A program made the position numbers and the translations under genes. Positions 42,437-52,149 of a stretch of 64,000 bases of DNA are shown here, in pieces (position 1 is the stretch's first letter; each line of letters begins with the position of its first letter). The notes beneath the pieces were generated by a model that did no database searches, was not told where the DNA came from, and saw nothing but the letters and a program-made list of their open reading frames with translations. The DNA is from Cellulosimicrobium funkei (GTDB taxonomy: Bacteria; Actinomycetota; Actinomycetes; Actinomycetales; Cellulomonadaceae). The stretch covers positions 248,001 to 312,000 of the forward strand of contig NZ_JNBQ01000002.1 of the NCBI RefSeq assembly GCF_001019615.1, given 5' to 3'.

Positions 42437-42543
42437 CGTGTTCGTCTACCTCTCCGTCCGCCCCAGGTCTGCGTCGACCCGGGGCACAGTTCGTCGTCGA
42501 GCCGTACCCTCAGCCGCGGCGCCGCGGCTGAGGTATGAAGCAG

Positions 42544-42560
42544 GGAGAGCGCTCTTACCC
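42544..42560. promoter_or_regulatory. LacI operator near the glycosidase promoter
   Basis: GGAGAGCGCTCTTACCC contains the palindrome AGAGCGCTCT. It is repeated almost exactly at 42724-42742. It lies 108 bp upstream of the minus-strand glycosidase gene. Confidence 0.7.
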
Positions 42561-42723
42561 GAGGCCCGAGTTTTCACCCGCTCACGAGGGCTGTCAAGCG
42601 CAGCGGCCGTGAGATCGGGTAGGAATACGTGCATAAAACGACTCAAAACGGTCACTAAGTCTGACAAACTGGTTAGTAAGAAATGGACGCCGATCCCGAG
42701 CGTGCCCCGGGCCGGTGCCAGCC

Positions 42724-42742
42724 GGGAAAGCGCTCTTACCCC
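42724..42742. promoter_or_regulatory. LacI operator at the regulator promoter
   Basis: GGGAAAGCGCTCTTACCCC matches 42544-42560 (shared GGRARAGCGCTCTTACCC). A TATCGT -10-like hexamer at 42746-42751 follows, and the GTG start is at 42759, so the operator covers the -35 region. Confidence 0.7.
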
Positions 42743-42758
42743 TGCTATCGTCGATGGT

Positions 42759-43805
42759 GTGAGCGAGGACGTGAGGCACCGGGCGCCGACGCTCGACGAC
42801 GTGGCCCGGGTGGCGGGCGTGTCGCGCGCGACGGTCTCGCGCGTCGTCAACGGCAAGCGCAAGGTCGCTCCCGCCGTCCAGGAGGTCGTCCTGGAGGCCG
42901 TCGCGACGACCGGCTACGTGCCCAACCGCGCCGCGCGCTCGCTAGTCACGCGCCGCACCGGGACCGTCGCGGTCGTCGTCTCCGGTGCCGAGCCGGCGCC
43001 CGACGACGGCCTGCACCTCCCGCGTCTGCTCGCCGACCCGTTCTTCGGCCGCGTCGTGGGGTCGTTCGTGCGGTCCCTGCGCCCGCACGACGTCCACCCC
43101 GTGCTCATGCTCGCCGACGGCGACGAGGCGAGGCGGCAGGTCGTGTCGTACCTCCGGTTCGGCAACGCCGACGGCGCGCTCCTGGTCTCCACCCACGCCG
43201 ACGACCCGCTCCCCGAGCAGCTCCTGGCCACGGGCAGGCCCACGGTGCTCTTCGCCCGGCCACCGCGGCCCCTCCCGGTGAGCTACGTCGACGTCGCGAA
43301 CGCCGACGGCGCACGGCTCGCCGCGCACCACCTGCTGGACCGCGGCTGCCGGACGGTCGGCGTCGTCTCAGGGCCTCTCGACGTGCTCGCCGCGCGCGAC
43401 CGCCTCGACGGCTTCCGCGACGCCATGGCGCGGCGGGGTCACGCGTACGTGCCGAGCGTCGAGGGCAACTTCACGGTCGAGAGCGGCGAGGCCGCGATGC
43501 TCGAGCTGCTGCGCACCGCACCGGGGCTCGACGGCGTCTTCGTGTCGAACGACGTCATGGCGCAGGGCGCGGTCCACGCGCTGCGCGAGCAAGGGCGCCG
43601 GGTGCCGGACGACGTCGCTGTCGTCGGGTTCGACGACAGCCCCGCCGGCACGCTCACGCGCCCGGCCCTGACGACGGTGCGCCAGCCCGTGGAGGAGATG
43701 GCGGCCGAGATGGCGCGCCTCCTGCTGGAGCAGGTCGAGACCGGCGAGCCACGGGTCACGTCACGGATCTTCGACCCCGTGCTCGTCGTGCGGGACTCGG
43801 CCTAG
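42759..43805 (+). CDS. LacI-family regulator of the discoidin-enzyme locus
   Basis: 348-aa LacI repressor: HTH TLDDVARVAGVSRATVSRVV at ~11-30, hinge RAARSLVTRRTG, sensor domain with FVSNDVMAQG and C-terminal FDDSPAGTLTRPALTTVRQP. GTG 42759 lies only 7 nt after a TATCGT -10-like element and has no Shine-Dalgarno, so the transcript is probably leaderless. Divergent from the GH-A glycosidase gene, with matching operators on each side of the gap. Probable sensor of a glucan oligosaccharide. Confidence 0.9.
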   Translation: MSEDVRHRAPTLDDVARVAGVSRATVSRVVNGKRKVAPAVQEVVLEAVATTGYVPNRAARSLVTRRTGTVAVVVSGAEPAPDDGLHLPRLLADPFFGRVVGSFVRSLRPHDVHPVLMLADGDEARRQVVSYLRFGNADGALLVSTHADDPLPEQLLATGRPTVLFARPPRPLPVSYVDVANADGARLAAHHLLDRGCRTVGVVSGPLDVLAARDRLDGFRDAMARRGHAYVPSVEGNFTVESGEAAMLELLRTAPGLDGVFVSNDVMAQGAVHALREQGRRVPDDVAVVGFDDSPAGTLTRPALTTVRQPVEEMAAEMARLLLEQVETGEPRVTSRIFDPVLVVRDSA

Positions 43806-43846
43806 ACCGGCGCGCAGCGACGCTCGGCCGACGCCGTGCGCCGGTC
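43805..43846. terminator. bidirectional hairpin between LacI and SDR genes
   Basis: Arms GACCGGCGC (43805-43813) and GCGCCGGTC (43838-43846), perfect 9 bp, bridge the two convergent stop codons. Confidence 0.55.
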
Positions 43847-44783
43847 AGTCGAACGTGACGCCTGTCAGCTCCTGCGAGACGGACCAGAGGCGCGCGGCTT
43901 CCGAGGCATCGCGCAGCGGGGCCCAGAGCTTCTGCTCTCCGGGCGGTCCGCCGGCGTTGCCCGGCCACTGCGGTCCGTAGAAGGCACCGCTCTTCGCGTC
44001 GGGGGACGTCGCGGCCATGAGAGCGGGCAGGGCTGCCGTCTGCGTCGTCCCGACGAGCAGTCCGTGCGAGGACAGCCACTCGATCATGCGTCGGCCTCGT
44101 GTCGCGGAGTCACGGGCGAGCTCGGGCCGTGCTGCGAGCAGGCTCGTCGGGGCGACACCGGGATGGGAGACGTTGCTCGTGATGCCCCAGTCCTGTGCCG
44201 TGCTGCGCCGGTCGAGCTCGAGCGCGAACAGCCCGACGGAGATCTTCGACTGCCGGTAGGCGCCCATCCCGTCGTAGCCCTGCTGCCACTGGAGGTCGTC
44301 CCAGCGGATCCTGCCGCTGCGTGCGGCAACGCTCGCCTGCGACGTCACCCGGGCCTGCCCGGTCCGCAGGAGCGGGAGGAGGTGGCCGGTGAGGGCGAAG
44401 TGGCCGAGGTGGTTGGTCCCGAACTGCAGCTCGAACTCGTCGGTGGTGACCTGACGTGTGGGCGGTGTCATGACGCCGGCGTTGTTGACGAGCAGGTGGA
44501 TCGGCTGCCCCTCGTCGAGCAGCGTCTGCGAGAACGAGGACACGGAGGCGAGCGAGGACAGGTCCATCTCACGCAGCGTCAGGCGGGCTGCGGAGTGTCC
44601 GGCTCGGATCCGCGCCGCCGCGGCCTCGCCCTTGTGCGGGTTGCGGACCGGCATGACGACGTCGGCCCCGGCGGCGGCGAGCCGGGTCGCGATCTGGAGG
44701 CCGACGCCGTCGCTCGCGCCGGTGACGACGGCGCGCCGACCCGTGAGGTCGGGGACGGTGATCTCGTGGCTCGTACGGGGCAT
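43845..44783 (-). CDS. short-chain dehydrogenase/reductase
   Basis: 312-aa [11 protein letters not shown] cofactor motif at ~22-29, LVNNAGVM, catalytic Ser (SQASVAA) and YRQSK (Tyr/Lys) are intact. It is retinol-dehydrogenase/WWOX-like in length, with [18 protein letters not shown] sits 6 nt before ATG 44783. Divergent from the XRE regulator at 44914, its probable controller. Substrate unknown. Confidence 0.9.
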   Translation of the reverse strand: MPRTSHEITVPDLTGRRAVVTGASDGVGLQIATRLAAAGADVVMPVRNPHKGEAAAARIRAGHSAARLTLREMDLSSLASVSSFSQTLLDEGQPIHLLVNNAGVMTPPTRQVTTDEFELQFGTNHLGHFALTGHLLPLLRTGQARVTSQASVAARSGRIRWDDLQWQQGYDGMGAYRQSKISVGLFALELDRRSTAQDWGITSNVSHPGVAPTSLLAARPELARDSATRGRRMIEWLSSHGLLVGTTQTAALPALMAATSPDAKSGAFYGPQWPGNAGGPPGEQKLWAPLRDASEAARLWSVSQELTGVTFD

Positions 44784-44913
44784 GAGGACTCCTCGGTGCT
44801 GGACGCGGTCGGGCCGCGGCGGACGGCCCATGCCAGGTTCAGCCAGGCGCAGCACGTTATCCACGGCCTGATGATCCGTGGCTCGGCAGCCCCAGGCACG
44901 TGACGATGGACCC

Positions 44914-45750
44914 ATGATCGACAGAGCGGGGCTCGCCGACTTCCTGCGCACCCGTCGCGCCGTGCTGCAGCCCGAGGACGTGGGTCTGCCGCGTGGATCG
45001 CGGCGCCGCACCGAAGGGCTGCGGCGAGAGGAGGTCGCGAGCCTGTGCCACATGTCCACGGACTACTACTCCCGGCTCGAGAGGGAGCGTGGCCCGCAGC
45101 CCTCGGAGCAGATGGTCGCTTCGATCGCGCAGGGCCTGCACCTGTCGCGCGCGGAACGCGACCACCTGTTCCGGCTCGCCGGGCATCGTCCGCCCGAGCC
45201 CGGGGCGGCCGGCGATCACGTGGACCCCGGGCTGCTGCGGATCATCGAGCGCCTGGAAGACACACCGGCGGAGATCGTCACCGAGCTCGGCGAGACGCTG
45301 TGGCAGACGCCTCCCGGCGTCGCGCTCGTCGGCGACCTTCGCCGGTACACGGGCCCCTCGCGAAGCATCGGGTACCGCTGGTTCACCGATGCGTCGGTGC
45401 GCGATCTCTACTTCCCAGAGGACCACGCCTTCTACTCCCGGATGTACGCGTCGGGGCTGCGTGGGGTGCTCGCCCTGCGGGGGCCGCAGTCGCGCGCTGC
45501 CCACCTGGCCCGGCTTCTCCTCGACCGCAGCGAGGAGTTCCGCACGGTGTGGGACCGGCACGAGGTGGGCGTGCGACCACGCCAGGTCAAGCGGTACCTC
45601 CACCCGCTCGTCGGACCGCTCGAGCTCAGCTGCCAGACCCTGCTCGATCCCGAGCAGTCGCACTCGCTGCTCGTCTACACCGCAGCACCTGGTAGCCAGT
45701 CCGCGGAACGCTTGCAGCTCCTCACCGTCCTCGGACCAGCCCGGGCCTGA
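44914..45750 (+). CDS. XRE-family regulator with MmyB-like ligand domain
   Basis: 278 aa. N-terminal [42 protein letters not shown] (given here as the region at ~38-75); the rest, from [20 protein letters not shown], is the MmyB-like ligand-binding domain (PAS-like fold). Such regulators typically sit divergently beside an SDR or other oxidoreductase, as here (130 bp from the SDR start). No clear Shine-Dalgarno; ATG 44914 gives the canonical N-terminus. Confidence 0.88.
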   Translation: MIDRAGLADFLRTRRAVLQPEDVGLPRGSRRRTEGLRREEVASLCHMSTDYYSRLERERGPQPSEQMVASIAQGLHLSRAERDHLFRLAGHRPPEPGAAGDHVDPGLLRIIERLEDTPAEIVTELGETLWQTPPGVALVGDLRRYTGPSRSIGYRWFTDASVRDLYFPEDHAFYSRMYASGLRGVLALRGPQSRAAHLARLLLDRSEEFRTVWDRHEVGVRPRQVKRYLHPLVGPLELSCQTLLDPEQSHSLLVYTAAPGSQSAERLQLLTVLGPARA

Positions 45751-45829
45751 GACGTCGTGCGAGACGACGGCCCGCCTGCGGGACGAGTCTGGGCACAGCT
45801 CCCAGGGCGCAGGGAGGCAGAATGGACCC

Positions 45830-46879
45830 ATGCCTCTCGCCCCGCGCTACGTCGCCGCCGACGACCGTTACGACACCATGACCTACCGCCGGACGGGGCG
45901 CAGCGGCCTCGACCTGCCCGCGATCTCGCTCGGTCTGTGGCACAACTTCGGCGACGTCAACCCGTTCGAGACGCAGCGCGCCGTGCTGCGCCGCGCGTTC
46001 GACCTCGGGATCACGCACTTCGACCTCGCCAACAACTACGGCCCGCCGTACGGCTCCGCGGAGGAGAACTTCGGCCGCCACCTCGCCCGGGACCTCGGCG
46101 CGTACCGCGACGAGCTCGTCATCTCCTCCAAGGCGGGCTACGACATGTGGCCCGGGCCGTACGGCGACGGCGGCTCGCGCAAGTACCTCCTGTCGTCGCT
46201 CGACCAGTCGCTGACGCGCACGGGCCTCGACTACGTGGACGTCTTCTACCACCACCGCCCCGACCCGAGCACGCCGCTCGAGGAGTCCATGCGGGCGCTG
46301 CACGACGCCGTCCAGCAGGGCAAGGCGCTCTACGTCGGCGTCTCGAACTACTCGCCGTCCCGCACGCGGGAGGCCGCCGCGATCCTCGCCGACCTCGGCA
46401 CCCCGCTGCTCATCCACCAGCCCAGCTACTCGATGCTCAACCGCCACGTCGAGGACCCCGCGCACGAGGACCGGTACGACGGCGTCCAGAGCGAGTCGCT
46501 GCTCGACGTCGTGGGCGACCTCGGCGTCGGCACCATCGTGTTCTCGCCGCTCCAGCAGGGCCTGCTCACCGACCGCTACCTCTCCGGCTCCGCGCCCGAG
46601 GGGTCGCGCGCCGCACGCCCCGACTCCCCGTTCCTGTCCGAGCAGAACCTCGACGAGTCCTACCTCGAGAAGGCTCGCGCGCTGAACGACATCGCCACCG
46701 GCCGCGACCAGACGCTCGCCCAGCTCGCCCTCGCCTGGGTCCTGCGCGACGACCGCGTCACGTCCGCCCTCATCGGAGCGAGCAGCGTGCGCCAGCTCGA
46801 GAACAACGTCGCGGCGCTCTCGGCGCCCCCGCTCACCGCCGACGAGTCGGCTGCGATCGAGTCCGTCCTCGCGAGGTAG
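45830..46879 (+). CDS. aldo/keto reductase, YghZ (L-glyceraldehyde 3-phosphate reductase) type
   Basis: 349-aa NADPH-dependent AKR barrel, closely resembling E. coli YghZ/Gpr: MTYRRTGRSGLDLPAISLGLWHNFGDVNPFETQ, THFDLANNYGPPYGSAEENFGR (catalytic Asp and Tyr), SSKAGYDMWPGPYGDGGSRKYL (catalytic Lys) and SALIGASSVRQLENNV. YghZ reduces L-glyceraldehyde 3-phosphate and methylglyoxal. Start ATG 45830; GGGAGG is 13-18 nt upstream, rather distant. Its last codons and stop (CTCGCGAGGTAG) are part of a composite gene-end repeat. Confidence 0.9.
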   Translation: MPLAPRYVAADDRYDTMTYRRTGRSGLDLPAISLGLWHNFGDVNPFETQRAVLRRAFDLGITHFDLANNYGPPYGSAEENFGRHLARDLGAYRDELVISSKAGYDMWPGPYGDGGSRKYLLSSLDQSLTRTGLDYVDVFYHHRPDPSTPLEESMRALHDAVQQGKALYVGVSNYSPSRTREAAAILADLGTPLLIHQPSYSMLNRHVEDPAHEDRYDGVQSESLLDVVGDLGVGTIVFSPLQQGLLTDRYLSGSAPEGSRAARPDSPFLSEQNLDESYLEKARALNDIATGRDQTLAQLALAWVLRDDRVTSALIGASSVRQLENNVAALSAPPLTADESAAIESVLAR

Positions 46880-46976
46880 AACCCTGGTAGCGCGAAGGAG
46901 GACCCTGGTCACCAGGGTCTCCCTCGCGCCACCGGGGTTCTCCCTCGGCAGACCAGGGTTCTCCCTCGGCAGGGGC
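46868..46976. repeat. composite gene-end repeat between convergent AKR and cyclodeaminase genes
   Basis: The word ACCCTGGT recurs in both orientations: AACCCTGGT (46880-46888), GACCCTGGT (46901-46909), then ACCAGGGTC (46911-46919) and two downstream GGTTCTCCCTCGGCAG direct repeats. The central GACCCTGGT/ACCAGGGTC forms a 9-bp stem. CTCGCGAG-type sequence flanks it, as in the repeats at 2084 and 8413. Probable bidirectional terminator. Confidence 0.55.
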
Positions 46977-46980
46977 GGGG

Positions 46981-47970
46981 TCACGCCGACAGGTCGACCG
47001 ACCGGCCGCGGCCCGTCGGGCGGGCCGCGTCCACGAGCAGGCGTCCGATCGCGACGTCGAGCAGGCCGAGGCCGACCGAGTCGAAGAGCGTGACCTCGTC
47101 GGGCGCGCGGCGGCCGGTCGCGCGCCCCGTGACGACGTCGCCGAGCTCGAGCCCGCACGCCGCCTCGTCGATCGCCCCCTCGGCGATCGCGAGGAGCGCG
47201 TCGCCGGACTCGTGCAGGGCGGTCGAGACCGAGTCGACGACGACGCGCGCGCGGGCCATCGCCTCGCCGTCGACCTCGCGGTGGTCGGGTCGGGGTGGCG
47301 CCCCGACGACGTTGACGTGCAGGCCGGGGTGGAACCACGCGCCGCGCACCACGGGCTCGCGCGCCGGCGTCAGCGTGCACACGACGTCGGCGGACCCGAC
47401 GGCGCTCGCGGGCGAGCCCACGCGGGTCACCTTGAGGTCGGGGTGCCGCGCCGTCGTCCGCTCGACGAAGGTGCGCACGGTCGCGTCGGAGCGCGACCAG
47501 ACGAGCACGTGCTCGAGGGGTCGTACCTCGGCGATCGCGCTGACGTGCTCGAGCGCCAGCCCGCCCGCCCCGACGAGGCCGAGCACGCGCGCGTCGGGAC
47601 GCGCGAGCCAGCGCGTCGCGACCGCGCTCGCGGCGGCGGTGCGCAGGCGCGTGGGCAGGCCGCCGTCGAGCACCGCGACGGGTTCGCCGGTCGTCGCGTC
47701 GGCGAGCACGAGGACCGAGCGCTGCGCGGGCAGGCCCCGCTCGCGGTTCGCGGGGATGTCGGCGAGGAGCTTCGACCCCGCGAGCCCGGCGCGCGGCGAC
47801 ACGGCGGTCATCGGCAGGAAGTGCGCCCGGTCGTCGACGGCCGCGACGGCGAGCGGCGCCTGGGCGGCCGTCCCGTCGGCGAGGTCGGCGAACGCCTGCT
47901 CGACGACGTCGATCACCTGCGCGGGTGTCACGAGCCCGGCGAGGTCGGAACGGGTGAGGACGAGCGGCAC
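46981..47970 (-). CDS. ornithine cyclodeaminase / mu-crystallin family protein
   Basis: 329-aa NAD(P)-binding protein. Opening LVLTRSDLAGLVTPAQVIDVVEQAF, Rossmann site VLGLVGAGGLALEHV at ~128, VGSADVVCTLTPAREPVV and HVNVVGAPPRPDHREVD. Family members act as ornithine cyclodeaminase, ketimine/imino-acid reductase or amino-acid dehydrogenases. GTG 47970 is chosen because TGGAGACCCC precedes it; ATG 48084, in an ATGA overlap with the permease, would add 38 unusual residues. Last gene of the BMP-transporter operon, so it probably acts on the imported compound or a product of it. Confidence 0.85.
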   Translation of the reverse strand: MPLVLTRSDLAGLVTPAQVIDVVEQAFADLADGTAAQAPLAVAAVDDRAHFLPMTAVSPRAGLAGSKLLADIPANRERGLPAQRSVLVLADATTGEPVAVLDGGLPTRLRTAAASAVATRWLARPDARVLGLVGAGGLALEHVSAIAEVRPLEHVLVWSRSDATVRTFVERTTARHPDLKVTRVGSPASAVGSADVVCTLTPAREPVVRGAWFHPGLHVNVVGAPPRPDHREVDGEAMARARVVVDSVSTALHESGDALLAIAEGAIDEAACGLELGDVVTGRATGRRAPDEVTLFDSVGLGLLDVAIGRLLVDAARPTGRGRSVDLSA

Positions 47971-48080
47971 GGGGTCTCCAGAGGTCGGGCGGGTCGGGCG
48001 GTGGGGTACGAGAGGGGCCAGCGCCGAGGGCCGGGCGGACTCTCCGGGGTGCGGGATCGCGCCGCGCGGCGGGGGTGCCG

Positions 48081-49007
48081 TCATGCCGTGCGGCCGAGGC
48101 GGACGAAGGGTGTCGTGAGCGCGCCGGGCGGCCTGCTGTGGGTGACGAATCCGGCGACGGCGAGCAGCGCGAGGACGTAGGGGAGCATGACGAGCAGCGC
48201 GAACGGCACGTCGACCCCGAGCGCGGGCAGCGTGAACTGCAGCGCCTGCGCGAGGCCGAACGCGAGCGCGGCGACGGCCACGCCGACGGGGCGCCAGCTC
48301 CCCGCGATGACGGCCACGACCGCGAGGTAGCCGACTCCGGCCGTCATGTTGTCGGTGAACGTGCGGACCTCGGACAGTGCGAGCTGCGTGCCGGCCAGTC
48401 CGGAGAGCAGGCCGACGACGAGGACCGCGGTGAACCGCACGCGCAGCACGCCGATGCCCGAACGGTCGGCGCTCGCCGCGTCCTCGCCGACGGCGTCGAC
48501 CGCGAGTCCCCAGCGCGTCCGCCGGGACGTGAGCACTGCGAGCAGCACGACCGCCGCGAGCAGGACGTACGCGAGGCCGGTCTGGCGGAAGAGCGCCGGC
48601 CCGACCACGGGGATCTGCGACAGGAGCGGGATCGCGACGCGCTCGAACCCCGGGACCTCGGTGCCGCGCTCGAGGAGCAGGCGCGCGCCGAACGTCGTGC
48701 CGGCGAGCGCGAGAGCGTTGGCCGCGATCCCGGTGACGATCTGGTCGGCACGCAGCGTGACGCTCAGGACGGCCTGGAGCACCCCGACCAGCAGTCCCGC
48801 GACCGCGCCGCACGCGACCCCGACGAGGGCCGAGCCGCTCGACGTCGCGCCGACGACCGCGGCGAACGCGCCGGTGAGCATCATGCCCTCGACGCTCATG
48901 GTGAGGACGCCGGCGCGTTCCCCGACGAGCTCGCCGCTCGCGGCGACGAGGATCGGGACGCACAGGGCGACGCTCGCGACGAGCAGGTCGGTGAGCGTGG
49001 GGATCAT
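48081..49007 (-). CDS. BMP-type ABC transporter permease (YufQ/NupQ-like)
   Basis: 308-aa inner-membrane permease of the BPD_transp_2 (branched-chain/ribose) group, about nine hydrophobic segments. Conserved GELVGERAGVLTMSVEGMMLTGAF near the N-terminus and GVAVAALAFGLAQALQ near the C-terminus. Perfect CGGAGGTCACGCG before the ATG; start overlaps the previous permease by 4 bp. Pairs with 49004-50323. Confidence 0.92.
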   Translation of the reverse strand: MIPTLTDLLVASVALCVPILVAASGELVGERAGVLTMSVEGMMLTGAFAAVVGATSSGSALVGVACGAVAGLLVGVLQAVLSVTLRADQIVTGIAANALALAGTTFGARLLLERGTEVPGFERVAIPLLSQIPVVGPALFRQTGLAYVLLAAVVLLAVLTSRRTRWGLAVDAVGEDAASADRSGIGVLRVRFTAVLVVGLLSGLAGTQLALSEVRTFTDNMTAGVGYLAVVAVIAGSWRPVGVAVAALAFGLAQALQFTLPALGVDVPFALLVMLPYVLALLAVAGFVTHSRPPGALTTPFVRLGRTA

Positions 49008-50323
49008 CGCGTGACCTCCGGGGTGGGAGCGGTGGACGGGTGCGACAGGGTGCGCTGACCGGGTCGTGGACGGTCGTGGCCCGGGGACCGGCGGCGCGAC
49101 CGTGGGCGCACGCCTGCCGGGTGTCGGACCGCCCAGATCGCGGTGCCGGCGACGCCGAGGATGACGAGGCTCTCGGTGATCTGCGTGATCGACGCCGGGA
49201 CGCCGGCGGCGAGCTGGAGGTTGATCCCGCCCGAGACGAGGAACCCGAGGGCGGTCGCGATGCCCGCAGCCGCGGCGAACGAGCCGCGCGCGAGCAGACC
49301 GACGACCAGGCCGGAGAACCCGTACCCGGACGACAGCCCGTCGTCGAGCACGTGCGGCGCCGACGCGACGAGGACGCCGCCCGCGAGCCCTGCCGTGGCC
49401 CCGGCCGTCGACAGCGCGGAGAAGCGCAGCCGGTCGACGGGCAGGCCCAGCCGCAGCGACGCGGCCCGCGACTGCCCGACGGCGGCGAGCCGCACCCCGG
49501 TCGCGGTGCGGCGCAGCACGACGGACGCGACGAGCGCGGCGGCGAGCGCCAGCACGCCGCCGACCGTCGCGGGCGACCCCGGGAGGCCGAGCAGCGGCAG
49601 GTGCGCGGCGTCGACGAGCGGCGACGACTGCGGGAGGGTCTCCGAGCTCGTCACGGGCTGGCGCAGGAGCGCCTCCTCGTGGACGGCGAGCACGAGCACC
49701 GCGGCGCCCACGAAGTTCAGGAGCAGGGTCGTGATGACCTCGCTCACGCCGCGTCGCACCGCGAGCCACGCGGCGACCGACGCCCACGCCGCACCGCCCA
49801 GCGCGGCGACGAGCAGCACGAGGGGGAGGGCGACGACGGCGGGCACGGCCGGGGGCAGCGCGGTCCCGACCGCGGTGGCCGCGACCGCGCCGACGCAGAT
49901 CTGGCCCTCGCCGCCGACGTTGACGAGCCCGGCGCGGTGGGCGACGAGGAAGCCTGTCGCGACGAGCAGGAGCACGGCCGCGACGTTGACCGAGGACCCG
50001 ATCGCGTAGGGGGTGCCGACCATGCCCTCCCAGAGCGCGGCCGCGGCCTGCGCGGGCGTGGCACCGGCGAGGGCTGCGAGCGCGGTGCTCACGGCGAGCG
50101 CGCCGAGCACCGCGGCGAGCGGGACGAGCGCCGGGGCGAGAGCGCGCAGCCGGTCGCCGGCGCGTCGGGACCGGTCCTCGGCGGGGGCGGGCGGTCGGGC
50201 GGGAACGTCGCGCGACGGCGGGGAACCGGTCGCGGACGGGGGACCGGGCCGGTCCGCGGTGCCGAGGGACGGTTCTGGATCGACGCCGGTCGTGAGGCCG
50301 GGACGGGCGGTGGGCGCGGTCAT
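49004..50323 (-). CDS. BMP-type ABC transporter permease (YufP/NupP-like)
   Basis: 439-aa permease. Unusually long Pro/Arg-rich cytoplasmic tails precede (~1-60) and follow (~405-439) the membrane domain; core motifs GLVNVGGEGQICVGAVAA and RRGVSEVITTLLLNFVG are typical of nucleoside/ribose-like importers. Start overlaps the ATPase stop (ATGA). Works with 48081-49007, the ATPase at 50320 and the lipoprotein at 52150. Confidence 0.92.
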   Translation of the reverse strand: MTAPTARPGLTTGVDPEPSLGTADRPGPPSATGSPPSRDVPARPPAPAEDRSRRAGDRLRALAPALVPLAAVLGALAVSTALAALAGATPAQAAAALWEGMVGTPYAIGSSVNVAAVLLLVATGFLVAHRAGLVNVGGEGQICVGAVAATAVGTALPPAVPAVVALPLVLLVAALGGAAWASVAAWLAVRRGVSEVITTLLLNFVGAAVLVLAVHEEALLRQPVTSSETLPQSSPLVDAAHLPLLGLPGSPATVGGVLALAAALVASVVLRRTATGVRLAAVGQSRAASLRLGLPVDRLRFSALSTAGATAGLAGGVLVASAPHVLDDGLSSGYGFSGLVVGLLARGSFAAAAGIATALGFLVSGGINLQLAAGVPASITQITESLVILGVAGTAIWAVRHPAGVRPRSRRRSPGHDRPRPGQRTLSHPSTAPTPEVTR

Positions 50324-52104
50324 GCGGAGGCTCCCGTCATGAGGTGGGCGACGCGGTCGCGCGCGTCGGGGTCGGCGGTGGGGACCGGGCCGCGGAGCGC
50401 ACCCCGGTAGGCGACGTGGACGCGGTCGCACAGCACGAGGAGCTCGGACAGCTCGCTCGACACGACGAGGACCCCGACCCCGGCGTCGGCGGCGGCGCGC
50501 AGGTGCGCGACGACGGCGTCGACGGCCCCGAGGTCCAGCCCGCGCGTCGGCTGGGCGGCGACCACGCACCGCAGCGGGTGGAGGCTCAGCTCGCGCGCGA
50601 GCACCGCCTTCTGCTGGTTGCCGCCGGACAGGGACGAGACCGGGGCGTCGAGGCTCGCGGCCCGCACGTCGAACCGGCGCGCGAGGTCGGCGGCCGCCGC
50701 GCGCATGGCCTTCCGGTCGAGGAGGCCGAACCGCCGGAACCGGCGCAGGCCGCCGAGGAGGAGGTTCGTCGTGACGCTGAGCGAGGTCACGACGGCCTCG
50801 TGGTGGCGGTCCTCGGGCACGACGCCGAGGCCGAGCGCGGTCCGGCGCCCGGGACGCGCCGTCGTGATGTCGACGCCGTCGAGCCGGACCCGCCCCCCGG
50901 CGGGGACCACGGCACCCGACAGCGCCGCCACGAGCTCGCTCTGGCCGTTGCCCTCGACGCCGGCGATCCCGACGATCTCGCCGGGCCGCACGACCAGGTC
51001 GACCGCGTCGACCCGCCGCGCGCCGTCGGCTCCGTCGACCACGAGCCCGCGCACGTCGAGGACAGCGGGACCCACGCCGAGGGCGGCCGCGTCGACCTCG
51101 GCGACCCTGACCTCGGCCGGGCCGTCCGCCCGGGCGGTGGGACGCCCGCGCGCCCCGGTGCCGCCGGCACCGTGCTCGTCCGCATGCTCTTCCGTGTGCT
51201 CGTCGGTGCCCGGTCTCGTGACGCCGACGCTCGCCGCGAGGACCGGGTCGAGGCTCGACGCGTCGCGGCCCACCATGAGCGCGACGAGGTCGGCGGCGGT
51301 GAGCCGCTCCTCGGCACGGTCCGTGTCGGTTCCGCGGGTGCTCGTGCCGTGCGCGTCCCGCGCGAGGACGCCGGTCCCGACGACGCGCCCGCCGCGCAGG
51401 ACGGTCGCGCGGTCGCCCACGCGCATGACCTCGGCGAGCTTGTGCGTGATGAGCACGACGGCGGTCCCCGCGTCCGCGACGCGGCGGCACGTCGCGAGCA
51501 GGCCGTCGATCTCGTCGGGGCCGAGGACGCCCGTGGGCTCGTCGAGCAGGAGGAGCCGCGGGCGGTCGAGGAGCGCCTTGACGATCTCGACCTGCTGGCG
51601 CGCCCCGACCGTGAGCCCGCCGACCCGCGCGCCCGGGTCGACGCGCAGGCCGAGCGTCCGCTCGATCTCGGCGAGCCGCGTCGCCAGCCCGCGCCGGTCG
51701 GGGCGCAGGCGGCGCCCCGTGCCCCGGCCGAGGAGCAGGTTCTCCTCGACGGTCAGCGTCGCGACGAGCGAGAAGTGCTGGTGCACCATCGCGACGCCGT
51801 GCGCGAGGGCGTCCGCGGGCGAGGCCGGCGCGTAGGCCTCGCCCGCGAGCAGGACCTCGCCCGACGTCGGCCGGAGCGAGCCGAACACGATGTTGCACAG
51901 CGTCGACTTCCCGGCGCCGTTCTCGCCGAGCACGCAGTGCACCTCGCCCGGGACGACGTCGAGGTCGACCGCGTCGAGCGCCGTGTGGGCGCCGAAGACC
52001 CGGGTCACGTCGCGCAGGACGAGCGCGGGCGGTTTGAGCGGTGCGGGGAGTGCTGCGGGCGCGTCGGGTGCCGCGCCGGCGCCTGCGGGGAGCGTCGTGG
52101 GCAT
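50320..52104 (-). CDS. BMP-type ABC transporter ATPase, two nucleotide-binding domains (YufO/NupO-like)
   Basis: 594-aa tandem ATPase. Domain 1 (~25-245) has Walker A GENGAGKST and Walker B LLLLDEPTG with the signature region LTVGARQQVE; domain 2 (~345-590) has a degenerate Walker A (GVEGNGQSEL) and signature LSGGNQQK. This asymmetry is normal for ribose/nucleoside-type importers. An Ala/Gly-rich linker of ~60 residues between the domains is longer than usual. 45 bp after the lipoprotein gene. Confidence 0.93.
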   Translation of the reverse strand: MPTTLPAGAGAAPDAPAALPAPLKPPALVLRDVTRVFGAHTALDAVDLDVVPGEVHCVLGENGAGKSTLCNIVFGSLRPTSGEVLLAGEAYAPASPADALAHGVAMVHQHFSLVATLTVEENLLLGRGTGRRLRPDRRGLATRLAEIERTLGLRVDPGARVGGLTVGARQQVEIVKALLDRPRLLLLDEPTGVLGPDEIDGLLATCRRVADAGTAVVLITHKLAEVMRVGDRATVLRGGRVVGTGVLARDAHGTSTRGTDTDRAEERLTAADLVALMVGRDASSLDPVLAASVGVTRPGTDEHTEEHADEHGAGGTGARGRPTARADGPAEVRVAEVDAAALGVGPAVLDVRGLVVDGADGARRVDAVDLVVRPGEIVGIAGVEGNGQSELVAALSGAVVPAGGRVRLDGVDITTARPGRRTALGLGVVPEDRHHEAVVTSLSVTTNLLLGGLRRFRRFGLLDRKAMRAAAADLARRFDVRAASLDAPVSSLSGGNQQKAVLARELSLHPLRCVVAAQPTRGLDLGAVDAVVAHLRAAADAGVGVLVVSSELSELLVLCDRVHVAYRGALRGPVPTADPDARDRVAHLMTGASA

Positions 52105-52149
52105 GGGAGCTCCGTCCGGTGGGGGTGGGGTGGCGGTGGCGGCGGTCCG

